The translations under genes were made by a program, and so were the position numbers. A stretch of DNA of 64,000 bases, taken from contig JBQTIU010000015.1 in assembly GCA_052387815.1 (NCBI GenBank), positions 1-64,000 on the forward strand. The letters run 5' to 3'. The DNA is from JBQTIU01 sp052387815. Lineage in GTDB: Bacteria; Pseudomonadota; Alphaproteobacteria; CACIAM-22H2. Of this stretch, positions 55,020-63,842 are shown piece by piece; the stretch's first letter is position 1; every line of letters begins with the position of its first letter. The notes under the pieces were generated by a model. It saw only the letters and a list, made by a program, of their open reading frames with translations, searched no databases and was not told where the DNA came from.

Positions 55020-55910
55020 ATGCCTGAAATCGCACTTACCGCGCCTGTGCGGGGCAACCTGCTCGCGCTCCAGAACACACAACAGCTGGCCGATCGCTCC
55101 GGCACTCGGCTGGCGACCGGCTTCAAGGTCGCGAGCGCCCTCGACGACGCCGTGGCGTTCTTCCAGGCCAAGAGCCTGGGTGACCGCGCCGACGACCTGA
55201 CGGCCAAGAAGAACGACGTCGACCAGGCCGCCTCGACCCTGAAGGCGGCGGTCAACGCCACCGAAGCCATCGACAAGATCCTGAAGCAGCTCAAGGGCGT
55301 CGCGCTCAGCGCCAAGACGGCGACCGCTCAGGAGAAGATCGACCTCACCACGACCTTCAACAGTCTGGTGACCCAGCTCAACCTGGTGCTCGGGGACGCC
55401 ACCTACAACGGCCGCAACCTGGTCAACACCACGACCTCGCTGACCGTCCAGTTCAGCGATCTCACGACCTCGACGCTGGTCATCGCCGGCCGGGACATCC
55501 AGATCAGCGGCATCCTGTTCACCCTAGCCGCGGCGGCAGGGCAGTTGTCCAGCCTGTTCTGCGAGGCTGGCGGCCTGGTCAGCGCGGGCGCGCCAGTCGG
55601 GTTTTCGGGCATCGACGCGACGAACCTGACCATAGTCGATTGGATCGTCAAGGAGTTGGACGAGGCGGTCAACACGGTCCGCGGCGCGGCGAAGGCCATC
55701 GGCGGCAACGTCACGCTGCTACAGACCCGGATCGACTTCACGAAGCAATACACCAACATCCTCACCGAAGGCAGCAACAAACTGAGGTTGGCGGACCTGA
55801 ACGAGGAAGGCGCGAACCTGGTATCGCTGCAGACGCGCCAGCAGCTCGCCTTGCAGGCGTTGTCGTTTGCCGGCCAAGCCGAGCAGTCCATCCTGGGGCT
55901 GTTCCGGTAA
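55020..55910 (+). CDS. fliC: Flagellin
   Basis: 296-residue filament subunit, short, with only a small variable domain (~140-200). N-terminal domain: GNLLALQNTQQLADRSGTRLATGFKVASALDDAVAFFQAKSL; C-terminal helix: ADLNEEGANLVSLQTRQQLALQALSFAGQAEQSILGLF. Contains one Cys (181), unusual for flagellins. Translation regulators flbT and flaF follow, and several sugar-transfer genes lie downstream, suggesting glycosylation. AGAAGGA precedes ATG 55020. Confidence 0.95.
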   Translation: MPEIALTAPVRGNLLALQNTQQLADRSGTRLATGFKVASALDDAVAFFQAKSLGDRADDLTAKKNDVDQAASTLKAAVNATEAIDKILKQLKGVALSAKTATAQEKIDLTTTFNSLVTQLNLVLGDATYNGRNLVNTTTSLTVQFSDLTTSTLVIAGRDIQISGILFTLAAAAGQLSSLFCEAGGLVSAGAPVGFSGIDATNLTIVDWIVKELDEAVNTVRGAAKAIGGNVTLLQTRIDFTKQYTNILTEGSNKLRLADLNEEGANLVSLQTRQQLALQALSFAGQAEQSILGLFR

Positions 55911-55934
55911 ACGAACCGACAGCGATCGACGAGG

Positions 55935-55966
55935 GAAAGGGCGGCTCCGGCCGCCCTTTCTTTTTT
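55935..55966 (+). terminator. Intrinsic terminator of the flagellin gene
   Basis: 11-bp perfect stem GAAAGGGCGGC / GCCGCCCTTTC with loop TCCG, followed by six T. A textbook Rho-independent terminator, 25 bp after the flagellin stop. Confidence 0.92.
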
Positions 55967-55980
55967 CGACGCCGGCGTCG

Positions 55981-55995
55981 TTTACGCCGCATTAA
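55981..55995. promoter_or_regulatory. Candidate CtrA box upstream of flbT
   Basis: TTTA-N7-TTAA (one mismatch), 52 bp before the flbT ATG, just after the flagellin terminator. Confidence 0.45.
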
Positions 55996-56046
55996 GACTG
56001 TCTGGATACCATCCCCGCCGACAGAAGCGATGACGGGGAAGGCAGA

Positions 56047-56460
56047 ATGCCGCTGGTCCTTAGGCTGATTCCGAACGAAAAGGTGATCATCAACGGCGTG
56101 GTCGTCGAGAACGGCGGCGGCGACGCGACCCTGTTGATCCGCAATCATGGCAACATCCTGCGCGGCAAGGAAATCCTCGACGTCGCCGAAGCCACCACGC
56201 CGGCTCTGCGGCTCTATTACGCCCTGCAATGTCTCTATCTGTTTCCCGACAAGACCGAGCTTTACGCGCAAGCACTGGAAGGATTCCTCGCCGATTTCCG
56301 CCGTGCCGCCCCGAGCGCGGCGCCCCTCATCGGCGAGATCGCCGATCAGGCGGCCAATGGTTCCATCTATCAGGCCCTGAAGGCGACCAAGCGCCTCATC
56401 GAGTACGAGAAGGAGATTCTACAGCATGTACCCCAAGGGGCAGACGAGCCCGTACAGTAA
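56047..56460 (+). CDS. flbT: Flagellin translation repressor FlbT
   Basis: 137-residue protein that binds the flagellin mRNA leader and limits its translation until the hook is complete. Family segments: LKL-type LVLRLIPNEKVIINGVVVENGG and EILDVAEATTPALRLYYALQCLYL. It overlaps flaF by 35 bp. Confidence 0.92.
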   Translation: MPLVLRLIPNEKVIINGVVVENGGGDATLLIRNHGNILRGKEILDVAEATTPALRLYYALQCLYLFPDKTELYAQALEGFLADFRRAAPSAAPLIGEIADQAANGSIYQALKATKRLIEYEKEILQHVPQGADEPVQ

Positions 56461-56866
56461 AGTACCCGCGGGCGGGGATCCGAGGCAGACCGAGGGCTGG
56501 GCGCTGATCGAGGCCGCCAGGCGGATGAAGGAAGCCCAGCGCGAACCGGTCGATCGCGAGGCCCTGCTCGCGGCGGTGCGCCTGAATTGGCGGTTGTGGA
56601 CGATCATCCAGGCCAGCCTCGCCGCGCCGGACTCCTCGGTGCCGGATGAGATCAAGCGCAATCTGCTGTCGCTGTCGAATTTCATCGATCGGTACTCGGT
56701 GGGGATCATCTCCGACCCCAAGCCCGGCAAGCTCGACACCTTGATCCGCGTCAACCGCGAAATCGCAGCGGGTCAGTTCGACGACTCGAAGCCGGAACCG
56801 GCCGTGGTCGCCAACCGCGCGGGCCCGGCGGAGACGGCGACGCGCCCGCTCGATCGCACGGCCTGA
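56426..56866 (+). CDS. flaF: Flagellin regulator FlaF
   Basis: 146-residue regulator that counteracts FlbT and is needed for flagellin synthesis. Core: LIEAARRMKEAQ, LAAVRLNWRLWTIIQASL and LPDEIRxNLLSLSNFIDRY-like. Embedded start inside flbT (35-bp overlap) implies coupled translation. Confidence 0.9.
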   Translation: MYPKGQTSPYSKVPAGGDPRQTEGWALIEAARRMKEAQREPVDREALLAAVRLNWRLWTIIQASLAAPDSSVPDEIKRNLLSLSNFIDRYSVGIISDPKPGKLDTLIRVNREIAAGQFDDSKPEPAVVANRAGPAETATRPLDRTA

Positions 56867-56883
56867 CGGCGGGTTGCTTCGAC

Positions 56884-58803
56884 ATGCACGCGATGGCCGC
56901 AAGCGGGGCCGATCGGGCCGCGGGCGAAGACTCCGGGGCACTCGCGCGGGTCCTGTCCGGCCTCGCCGCCGGCACACCTGAGCGGACGATCGCGGCTTGC
57001 GAAGATATCTTATCCCGGGCGCCCGAATCCCCGCCGGCCATGTTCGCGCTTGGGCTCGCTGCCGTGCAGCTTGGCGACCTGGCGGCGGCAGTCGGGCTTT
57101 TGCTCCGCGCCCATGACGGCGATCGGGCCGAAGCACTCTATGCCGAGGCGCTGGCCACCGTCTATGCCCTGGCCGGCCAACTGGCCGATGCCGTGTTCTA
57201 TGCAAAGCTGTCGGCCGCTTGCGGGCTCGACGAGCGGAAACTCTCCCTCCTGCCGCCGTGGGTTCCCAGGTTCGCGGACGTGTTCGTCAATATCAAGGAG
57301 CGTCCGCTGCTCGCCCGCGCGCAGGCACTCATGGGCGTCGGGGATTTGAGCCACGCGGCCGCCGGGTTCCAGCAGCATCTCGCCTTCGAGACGCACAGCC
57401 CGGAGGCCTGGCGGGGCCTCGCCGCGGCGTGCCGCCGGCTCGGCCGGCCGCACGCCATGGCGCTCGCCCTCGGCGCGCTCGAGGAAACCGGCGGCACGAC
57501 GCCGGCCGATCTCGTCCAGCTCGGCCATGCGTATACCGAGTTGGGCGACTTCGACGACGCCCAATCGCATCATCGTCGGGCCATCGCGGAACGTCCCAAC
57601 GATGCCGCCATCGCGGCGGCGGGGCTCTGCGATAAGGTCTTCTTTCCCGCTTCGACCGCCGCGAGCTTGAGCGCGGAGGCGAAGGCCTGGGCCGAGCGCT
57701 TCGCGCCGGCCGATCGCGCCGGCGGCGGCGGCGGCCGGGACGAGGGCCCGATCCGCGTCGGCTTCTTGTGCACCGAGTTCCGGGATGCCCGGGACATGGA
57801 CGTGCTCGCGCTTGTCGCCAAGCACGGCGACCGCACCCGCATGAGGCTCCATGGCTACGGTCGCGGGACACTCGACGATGCGGCGAATCGCGCCCTTCGC
57901 GGCGCGTTCGAAGTGTGGCGGGACGCGCGCGAGTTCGACGCGGCGACGCTCGCGGCCATCGTCGCCGGCGACGGCATCGAGGTGCTCATCGACGCCGGCG
58001 GCCACGCCGCGCCCAACCACCTCGCCGCGATGGCGCGCCGCCCGGCGGCCGTGCAAGCCTCGTGGCTGGGCAATCCCGTCACCACCGGGCTCCGTCAGGT
58101 CGCGTACTCCTTGAGCGACCACGCGAGCGACCCCGAAGGACAAGCCGAGGCGCTTTACGCCGAGGCGTTGCTGCGGCTCCCCCACGGCACCCATTGCTAT
58201 TCCCCGCCCGAGTCGCCGATCGCGGGCGCGGACACCGAGGCCGAAATCCGTTTCGGCGCCGATGTGAGCCTCGCCCAGCTCCACCCCGACGCGGTCGGGT
58301 ATTGGGCGGAGTTGCTAGCGATGCTGCCCAGGGCCTCGCTGGTGCTGCGCGACCGCGATCTCAGCGAACCCGCGAACGTCGAGCGCCTGGTTCGGCGGTT
58401 TTCCCCGCACGGCGTGGCGGACCGCATCGACATCGCTGCGGCCGGCATCGATGCCTTCTACGGCGGCGTCGATATCGCGCTGGCCGGGTTCGTCGCCGCC
58501 AATCCCCACGAAACCGCCGAGGCCTTGGCGCGCGGCGTGCCCGTTATCGCGCTTGCCGGATCGGGGCGCCATCGCCGGCAGGCGAGCGGGCTGCTCTCGA
58601 CGCTCGGCCTTGAAGAGCTGGTCGCGGCGGACGGGCGGGAACTGGTCGCGATCGGGGCGCATCTCGCGACCTCGTCCGCGGCCCGCGCCGAAGCCCGCGA
58701 GGCCGTCGCCCGGGCCGTCCGCACCTCGCCGATCTTCCGGCCCGAGGCGTTCGCCCGCGACTTCGAGTCCGCCATCGCGGAGATGGCAAGGCCAAAGCGG
58801 TGA
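56884..58803 (+). CDS. TPR protein with O-GlcNAc-transferase (SPY/OGT-like) domain
   Basis: 639-residue putative O-linked glycosyltransferase. Residues ~15-260 hold TPR-like helices; ~285-635 is the GT41-like domain: IRVGFLCTEFRDARDMDV, EVLIDAGGHAAPNHLAAMARRPAAVQASWLGNPVTTGL, a familiar OGT sequence block, and a final ARGVPVIALAGSGRHRRQASGLL. Its place after flagellin, flbT and flaF suggests it modifies flagellin. It overlaps the Maf gene as GTGA. Confidence 0.85.
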   Translation: MHAMAASGADRAAGEDSGALARVLSGLAAGTPERTIAACEDILSRAPESPPAMFALGLAAVQLGDLAAAVGLLLRAHDGDRAEALYAEALATVYALAGQLADAVFYAKLSAACGLDERKLSLLPPWVPRFADVFVNIKERPLLARAQALMGVGDLSHAAAGFQQHLAFETHSPEAWRGLAAACRRLGRPHAMALALGALEETGGTTPADLVQLGHAYTELGDFDDAQSHHRRAIAERPNDAAIAAAGLCDKVFFPASTAASLSAEAKAWAERFAPADRAGGGGGRDEGPIRVGFLCTEFRDARDMDVLALVAKHGDRTRMRLHGYGRGTLDDAANRALRGAFEVWRDAREFDAATLAAIVAGDGIEVLIDAGGHAAPNHLAAMARRPAAVQASWLGNPVTTGLRQVAYSLSDHASDPEGQAEALYAEALLRLPHGTHCYSPPESPIAGADTEAEIRFGADVSLAQLHPDAVGYWAELLAMLPRASLVLRDRDLSEPANVERLVRRFSPHGVADRIDIAAAGIDAFYGGVDIALAGFVAANPHETAEALARGVPVIALAGSGRHRRQASGLLSTLGLEELVAADGRELVAIGAHLATSSAARAEAREAVARAVRTSPIFRPEAFARDFESAIAEMARPKR

Positions 58804-60791
58804 CGGACCTCGCCCCGGCGAGGCGGCCGGCGCCGGGCGCCGAGTGCCGGCGCTCGCACGACGCCTTCGCTGGGCGATTCCCAGAGCTCGCGGCCAAGCT
58901 CGCCGACCCGCCCGCGGTGTCGAAGCCGGTCGTGGAGGACGGCGCCGTCGTCGACATCGACCTCGGCGCCGGCCGCCTCTATCGCGGCGACGGCCGGAAG
59001 AGCGCCGCCTTGCAGGTGGCGGCCTTCCTCGAGCGGCCTCTGCAATTCTTCGTCAGCGACTTGCGGGGGGTCAATGCCGCAAGCCCGGTCTCCCGGCGGC
59101 TGATCCGGTTCATGACCGAGGATCTGGCCCAGCGCGGGATCGGCGCCCTCAACGCCAAGCCCGACCACGGCGGCGCCTATCTCGTCGTCCTGGGTCTCGG
59201 CCTGGGGTTCCATCTCCGCGACCTCATGAAGGGCACGAAGGCGAAATACGTCATCATCGTCGAACCCCACGACGAGTTCCTGCGCCATTCGCTGGCGGCG
59301 ATCGACTGGGCCGAACTCCTCGATGAGGCGGAGGCGGACGGGCGCGAGGTCCATTTCGTTTCGTCCAAGAACGCGGACGACATCGTCGGCCGGATCACCC
59401 ACATCGTTTTCGCCAAGGGCATCCCCTTCATCGACGGCTCGTACGTCTTCCTCCATTACCCCGACTGGGTCCTCGTCGAGGCGCGCAACCGGCTGCACGA
59501 GGCGGTGAACGAGGCCTTCCTGTCGCGCGGCTATTTCGAAGACGAGCTCGTGATGATGACCAACGCCTTCGCCAACCTGGCGCGGTACGATTTCCGGCTG
59601 GTCGACGAGCGGCCGGGGCCGCGGCGCGAGGAGCCCGTGATCGTCATCGCCTCCGGGCCGTCCATCGACGGGACGATCGAGCATGTGAAACGGCTGCGCG
59701 AGCGAGCGATCGTGTTGTCGTGCGGCACCTCGCTCAGGGTCTGCCTGCGCAACGGCATCGTTCCGGATTTCCACTGCGAGATCGAGAACGGTCCCGAGGT
59801 GCTCGACAGCCTCGAGTTCGCGGCCGCCGAATTCGATCTCAAGAAGATCACGCTGGTCGCCTCGCTCACCGTCAACCCCGCCGTCCCCGATCTCTTCGGC
59901 GAGCGACTGTTTTTCTTCCGCGACGCCGTGAGCTCGACGCGCATCATGGCGGCGCCGAAGAACGGAGTCCGCGGCGTTTTCCCGACGGTGGCGAATACGG
60001 CGCTCGCCATCGGCTCGGTGCTCGGCTTCACGCGCTTCCATTTGTTCGGGACCGACTGCGGGGCGAAAGCGGAGGGGGCGAAGCATTCCCGCGACACCCT
60101 CTACATGGAGATCGACGCGTTCAAGGAGCACGAGAGCGGCCTCGAGTTCCCGCAAGTCGTCCCCGGGAATTTCGGCGGCATCGCGCGCACCGATCTCTTG
60201 TTCGACTTGAGCCGGCGCAATCTCGCTGCCGTCATCCGGGCCCGGCGAATCAAGGTCTTCAATTGCAGCGACGGCGCCCTCATCGAAGGTACCACCCCGA
60301 AGCTGGCCGAATCCCTCGAGTTCGACGGGCCGGCCCTCGAGCGCGCGGCGATCAAAGACCGGCTCGCTGGCGCGATGAAGCGCTACGAGGCAGGCGAGTT
60401 CCTGGCCGCGCTCCCCTTCGAGCGCTATCGAAGCGAAGCGCGGCGCTTCTTCGACGATGGACTGGCGATGATCCGGGCGGCGCGAGCGCAAGACCGAGAT
60501 TTCGTCGAATTCTGGCGGCGGATGTCCGAGTTCTTCGCGGCGGCGATGGAGTCCTACGACCGGATCGCCGCGATCGTCGCCGGATCGGCCCGGTCGATGC
60601 CGAAGATCGGCATGTTCTTCGCCCATCGCCTGGCGGACGACGGCGATCGCGCGTACGCCTTCCAAGCCTTCCTCGGCGAATACGAACGCATTTTCGAGCA
60701 CATGCGCGACGGCGCCCTCGAGCTCCTCGCCCGGCTCGACGCCGAGTGGGCCGAAATCCGGCCCGCGCGCGACGCGACCCTTCCGATGTAA
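58800..60791 (+). CDS. Maf/DUF115 flagellin glycosyltransferase-like protein
   Basis: 663-residue protein of the motility-accessory-factor family (DUF115, MptE-like Rossmann domain), whose members transfer nonulosonic acids such as pseudaminic acid to flagellin. Key block: VIVIASGPSIDGTIEHVKRLRERAIVLSCGTSLRVCL and FPTVANTALAIGSVLGFTRFHLFGTDCG. Start GTG 58800 with AAGG at 8 nt. Convergent with the methyltransferase gene, 3 bp away. Confidence 0.87.
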   Translation: MTDLAPARRPAPGAECRRSHDAFAGRFPELAAKLADPPAVSKPVVEDGAVVDIDLGAGRLYRGDGRKSAALQVAAFLERPLQFFVSDLRGVNAASPVSRRLIRFMTEDLAQRGIGALNAKPDHGGAYLVVLGLGLGFHLRDLMKGTKAKYVIIVEPHDEFLRHSLAAIDWAELLDEAEADGREVHFVSSKNADDIVGRITHIVFAKGIPFIDGSYVFLHYPDWVLVEARNRLHEAVNEAFLSRGYFEDELVMMTNAFANLARYDFRLVDERPGPRREEPVIVIASGPSIDGTIEHVKRLRERAIVLSCGTSLRVCLRNGIVPDFHCEIENGPEVLDSLEFAAAEFDLKKITLVASLTVNPAVPDLFGERLFFFRDAVSSTRIMAAPKNGVRGVFPTVANTALAIGSVLGFTRFHLFGTDCGAKAEGAKHSRDTLYMEIDAFKEHESGLEFPQVVPGNFGGIARTDLLFDLSRRNLAAVIRARRIKVFNCSDGALIEGTTPKLAESLEFDGPALERAAIKDRLAGAMKRYEAGEFLAALPFERYRSEARRFFDDGLAMIRAARAQDRDFVEFWRRMSEFFAAAMESYDRIAAIVAGSARSMPKIGMFFAHRLADDGDRAYAFQAFLGEYERIFEHMRDGALELLARLDAEWAEIRPARDATLPM

Positions 60792-60794
60792 AGC

Positions 60795-61496
60795 TTATTC
60801 GAGTGCGGCCTTTTGTGCGATCACCCGCCACTCGGCGTGAACGAGAGATTTTTGCTCCAACCGTTCGACCAACTCATGGTGCTGGAGGCGGAGGAGTTTC
60901 CAGCCGGTTGAAAGCACCGCATCGATTTCACGTCTCCCCCAGAAACACAACTGCCCGACACCGATCAGCGTTCCACCGGTAATGTCGAGCGTGAGCCCGT
61001 CCGCTCCCGGCCGGCCTGCCGCGCGGCTGCTGTGCTTCTCGCTGTAGGGATTAAACAGAAATCTCCCGCCTTCTCTCAGTATGCGCCGGACCTCGACGAC
61101 TGCCTTCTTCGCGGCAGAAAAGCCGCAGCAAGTGAGTGCACCCCTGTCTATGGCTAAATCAAAAACATCGCCATTGAACGGAAGATGGGTAAAGTCGCCG
61201 ACACGGAAATCGCCTTTCAATCCCTCTTCGGAAAAGCGTTTACGCGCATAGGCGATGGCGCTTTCGCTGGCATCGATGCCGGCCACCTGAAACCCCTCGC
61301 GCGCCGCGAACCAGAGGTTGTTGCCTGCACCGCACCCCACCTCCAGTATCCGTATTTCCTCGCGCGGCTTATGACGAGGATAGTTGCGGTATACGAAACT
61401 GACGACGATGTCGAAGGGATAACGGTTGAGGTGCTGCCCTTCGCCGTATATGGCCTCTTCCCATATGGGGTCGAAACTTTTTGCTATCCGATTCAT
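60795..61496 (-). CDS. Class I SAM-dependent methyltransferase
   Basis: 233-residue methyltransferase. SAM site ILEVGCGAGNNLWFAA, acidic loop VAGIDASESAIAYA, then FDLAIDRGALTCCGF. GGAGGAT 7 nt upstream supports ATG 61496. Its base composition looks less GC-rich than the neighbours, hinting at recent transfer. It may methylate a flagellin sugar; substrate unknown. It follows the flagellin-like gene by 38 bp on the same strand. Confidence 0.8.
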   Translation of the reverse strand: MNRIAKSFDPIWEEAIYGEGQHLNRYPFDIVVSFVYRNYPRHKPREEIRILEVGCGAGNNLWFAAREGFQVAGIDASESAIAYARKRFSEEGLKGDFRVGDFTHLPFNGDVFDLAIDRGALTCCGFSAAKKAVVEVRRILREGGRFLFNPYSEKHSSRAAGRPGADGLTLDITGGTLIGVGQLCFWGRREIDAVLSTGWKLLRLQHHELVERLEQKSLVHAEWRVIAQKAALE

Positions 61497-61534
61497 GCAA
61501 AATCCTCCGGCTCCAGCACTTGACCTAGATTGGG

Positions 61535-62599
61535 CTAGCGCGCGGGCGGAATCGTGGCGTCGCTCACGATCTGCCACAGGCCCTTGCGGAAGGGCGGGTC
61601 GGGCGGGATGAGGGCCTGCGCGAGCGCGCGCTGATTCTTGCCGAGGATGGAGATCCGCAGCACCGCGAGATCGAAGCCGGTCTGAGCGGCCTTGAGCTCG
61701 GCCTCCTGCGCGCTGAGCTCGCCCGCTAGGATTTTCACGACATCGCCGTCGGCGGCCTCGCGCCGCGTCTGCAGCGTCTTGACGCCGTTGTCGATGCTGC
61801 CCTCGGCGGTGCGCAGGTCGCGCTCGAGCTTGTCGACGAGGCGCAGCGCCGCATCGACGTCGGCCACCGCCTGATCGCGGAGCGCGCCGGCGGCGAGGTT
61901 GTTGTAGGTCCAGGCGCTGCCGATGTCGAGGCCCCCGGGCGTGAAGCTGCCGGTGAGCGTCTCGGCGCCGCTCTGGAACACGATCGTGTCCCCGGTGCGG
62001 CTTACGAAGGTGAGGCTCGAGGTGGCGACATCGACCCCATGGATGCGCAGCGTGCGCTTGCCGAAATTCGGGATCAAGTTCTCGCCGTCGCTGTTGGCGA
62101 TGAGATAGTCGGTGGCGAGCGACTGAGTCTTGACGAAGACGGCGCCGAACTGGCCGAGATCGACCGTCGTCGTCCGCGCCCCCGCACTGCCGTCGACGAG
62201 ATGGCCGATTAGGTTGGTCGTTTCGGTTCGCGACGATCCGACCAGGTAGTTGAGGTTGGCGAGGGCATTGTCGAAGGACGCCGCGTTGCCGGCCAGCGCG
62301 GCGCTGCGCATCGCCGACAGCTCGACCTTGACGTCGAGGGTCTTGGCAATCGCCCGGCGCACGGACTCGAGCTGGTCGGCCGCGGCGTTCCGGTAGTTGA
62401 GCAGCCGCTGCACTTCGAACTCGGCCGTGCGCGCCGCCGATCCGTCATACTTGGTGGCGATCTCCCGCTTTTGCGCCTCGAGCCGTCCGGCGAGATCGGC
62501 CTTGACGAGGAGAAAATTGCGGTCGAGCAGCTGGCGGTAACGGTCGAACTGCGCTGTCGCGAGGCGCCCGAGGAGGCCGCTGTTGACCGGGTTCGGCAT
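61535..62599 (-). CDS. Flagellin-like protein of unknown function
   Basis: 354-residue protein not assigned to a family. It has a flagellin-like plan: long N-terminal helices (~1-125), a beta-rich middle (~135-240, IPNFGKRTLRIHGVDVATSS), and long C-terminal helices (~245-330). The C-terminal stretch LQTRREAADGDVVKILAGEL resembles the flagellin stretch LQTRIDFTKQYTNILTEGSN at 55717-55790. It lacks a classic flagellin N terminus. It is placed between the methyltransferase and pseB genes, so it may be a minor filament or cap-associated protein. Confidence 0.55.
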   Translation of the reverse strand: MPNPVNSGLLGRLATAQFDRYRQLLDRNFLLVKADLAGRLEAQKREIATKYDGSAARTAEFEVQRLLNYRNAAADQLESVRRAIAKTLDVKVELSAMRSAALAGNAASFDNALANLNYLVGSSRTETTNLIGHLVDGSAGARTTTVDLGQFGAVFVKTQSLATDYLIANSDGENLIPNFGKRTLRIHGVDVATSSLTFVSRTGDTIVFQSGAETLTGSFTPGGLDIGSAWTYNNLAAGALRDQAVADVDAALRLVDKLERDLRTAEGSIDNGVKTLQTRREAADGDVVKILAGELSAQEAELKAAQTGFDLAVLRISILGKNQRALAQALIPPDPPFRKGLWQIVSDATIPPAR

Positions 62600-62772
62600 G
62601 ATTCACGACCCCACCCGAAACGCCTCGACTGCGGTCGAAGACAAGAGAAAGGACGCGGGGCAAGCACGGATAGGCGACCGCGGAAAGGCAATAATGCGGC
62701 AAATAATGCGAAAAAATCGTTAGCAATTCATTGCGGAACTTGGCCGCGTGCGCCGGCGCGGGACCGCCAGAG

Positions 62773-62787
62773 TTAACGTGTTGTTCA
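62773..62787. promoter_or_regulatory. Candidate CtrA box upstream of pseB
   Basis: TTAA-N7-TTCA (one mismatch), 62 bp before the pseB ATG in a locally AT-rich 249-bp gap. Confidence 0.45.
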
Positions 62788-62848
62788 GCAAGCGCAGGGT
62801 ATTTTGCGGCGCTTCCCACCCTCGGCGCAACCCACGAAGGCGCCTTGC

Positions 62849-63841
62849 ATGTCGTTCTGGCAAGACAAGACCGTTCTGGTGACCGGTGGCACGGGGTCGT
62901 TCGGCTCGGCCTTCGCCCGGCACGCGCTCGACGTGCTCGGGCCGCGGCGCGTCGTCATCTTCAGTCGCGACGAGCTCAAGCAGCACCAGCTCCGCACCGG
63001 CGGCCTCGACGAGCCGAGGCTGCGCTACTTCATCGGCGATGTGCGCGACCTCCAGCGGCTGCGGCGGGCCTTCAAGGGGGTGGACGTCGTCATCCACGCC
63101 GCCGCCCTCAAGCAGGTTCCGGCCTGCGAATACAACCCCATCGAGGCGGTGAACACCAACATCAACGGCTCGCGCAACGTGATCGAGGCGGCGCTCGACT
63201 GCGATGTCGCGCGCGTCCTGATGCTGTCGACCGACAAGGCGGCCAATCCGGTCAACCTCTACGGCGGTACCAAGATGGTGGCCGAAAAGCTGTTCGTGCA
63301 GGCGAACGCCTATTCGGGCGCCGGCCAGACGCGCTTCGCCTGCGTGCGCTACGGCAATGTGGTGGGCAGCCGCGGCAGCGTCATTCCGCTGTTCCTGGGC
63401 CAGCGCCGGAGCGGCCGGGTCACCGTCACCGATTCCCGCATGACCCGGTTCTGGATCACGCTCGATGCCGCGGTCGGCTTCGTCGCCGACTGCGTCGAAC
63501 GCATGACCGGCGGTGAGATCTTCGTCCCCAAGCTGCCGAGCGCCAACATCATGGACCTCGTCGAGGCGCTCGCGCCCGAGTGCGAGGTCGAGGTGGTCGG
63601 CATCCGGCCCGGCGAGAAGGTGCACGAGACCCTGATCGGGGAAAACGAGGCCCGCCAGGCGGTCGAACTCGACGACCGCTATGTTGTCCGACCCCTGCAC
63701 CCCTGGTGGTCGACCGCCCATTACCCCGACGGGCGCGATCTGCCCGAGGGGTTCAGCTACGCGAGCGACAAGAACCCGCACGTCCTGCGCACGAGCGAAA
63801 TCCGCAGGCTGCTCGGGACTTTGGCGATCGCGGCGGAATGA
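62849..63841 (+). CDS. pseB: UDP-N-acetylglucosamine 4,6-dehydratase (inverting) PseB
   Basis: 330-residue NAD(P)-dependent extended SDR, the first enzyme of pseudaminic acid synthesis (UDP-GlcNAc to UDP-4-keto-6-deoxy-L-AltNAc). Nucleotide site VTGGTGSFGSAFARHAL; catalytic region STDKAANPVNLYGGTKMVAEKLF; ALKQVPACEYNPIEAVNTN is typical of PseB/FlaA1. GAAGG precedes ATG 62849. pseC begins 1 bp after the stop. Confidence 0.92.
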   Translation: MSFWQDKTVLVTGGTGSFGSAFARHALDVLGPRRVVIFSRDELKQHQLRTGGLDEPRLRYFIGDVRDLQRLRRAFKGVDVVIHAAALKQVPACEYNPIEAVNTNINGSRNVIEAALDCDVARVLMLSTDKAANPVNLYGGTKMVAEKLFVQANAYSGAGQTRFACVRYGNVVGSRGSVIPLFLGQRRSGRVTVTDSRMTRFWITLDAAVGFVADCVERMTGGEIFVPKLPSANIMDLVEALAPECEVEVVGIRPGEKVHETLIGENEARQAVELDDRYVVRPLHPWWSTAHYPDGRDLPEGFSYASDKNPHVLRTSEIRRLLGTLAIAAE

Positions 63842-63842
63842 C

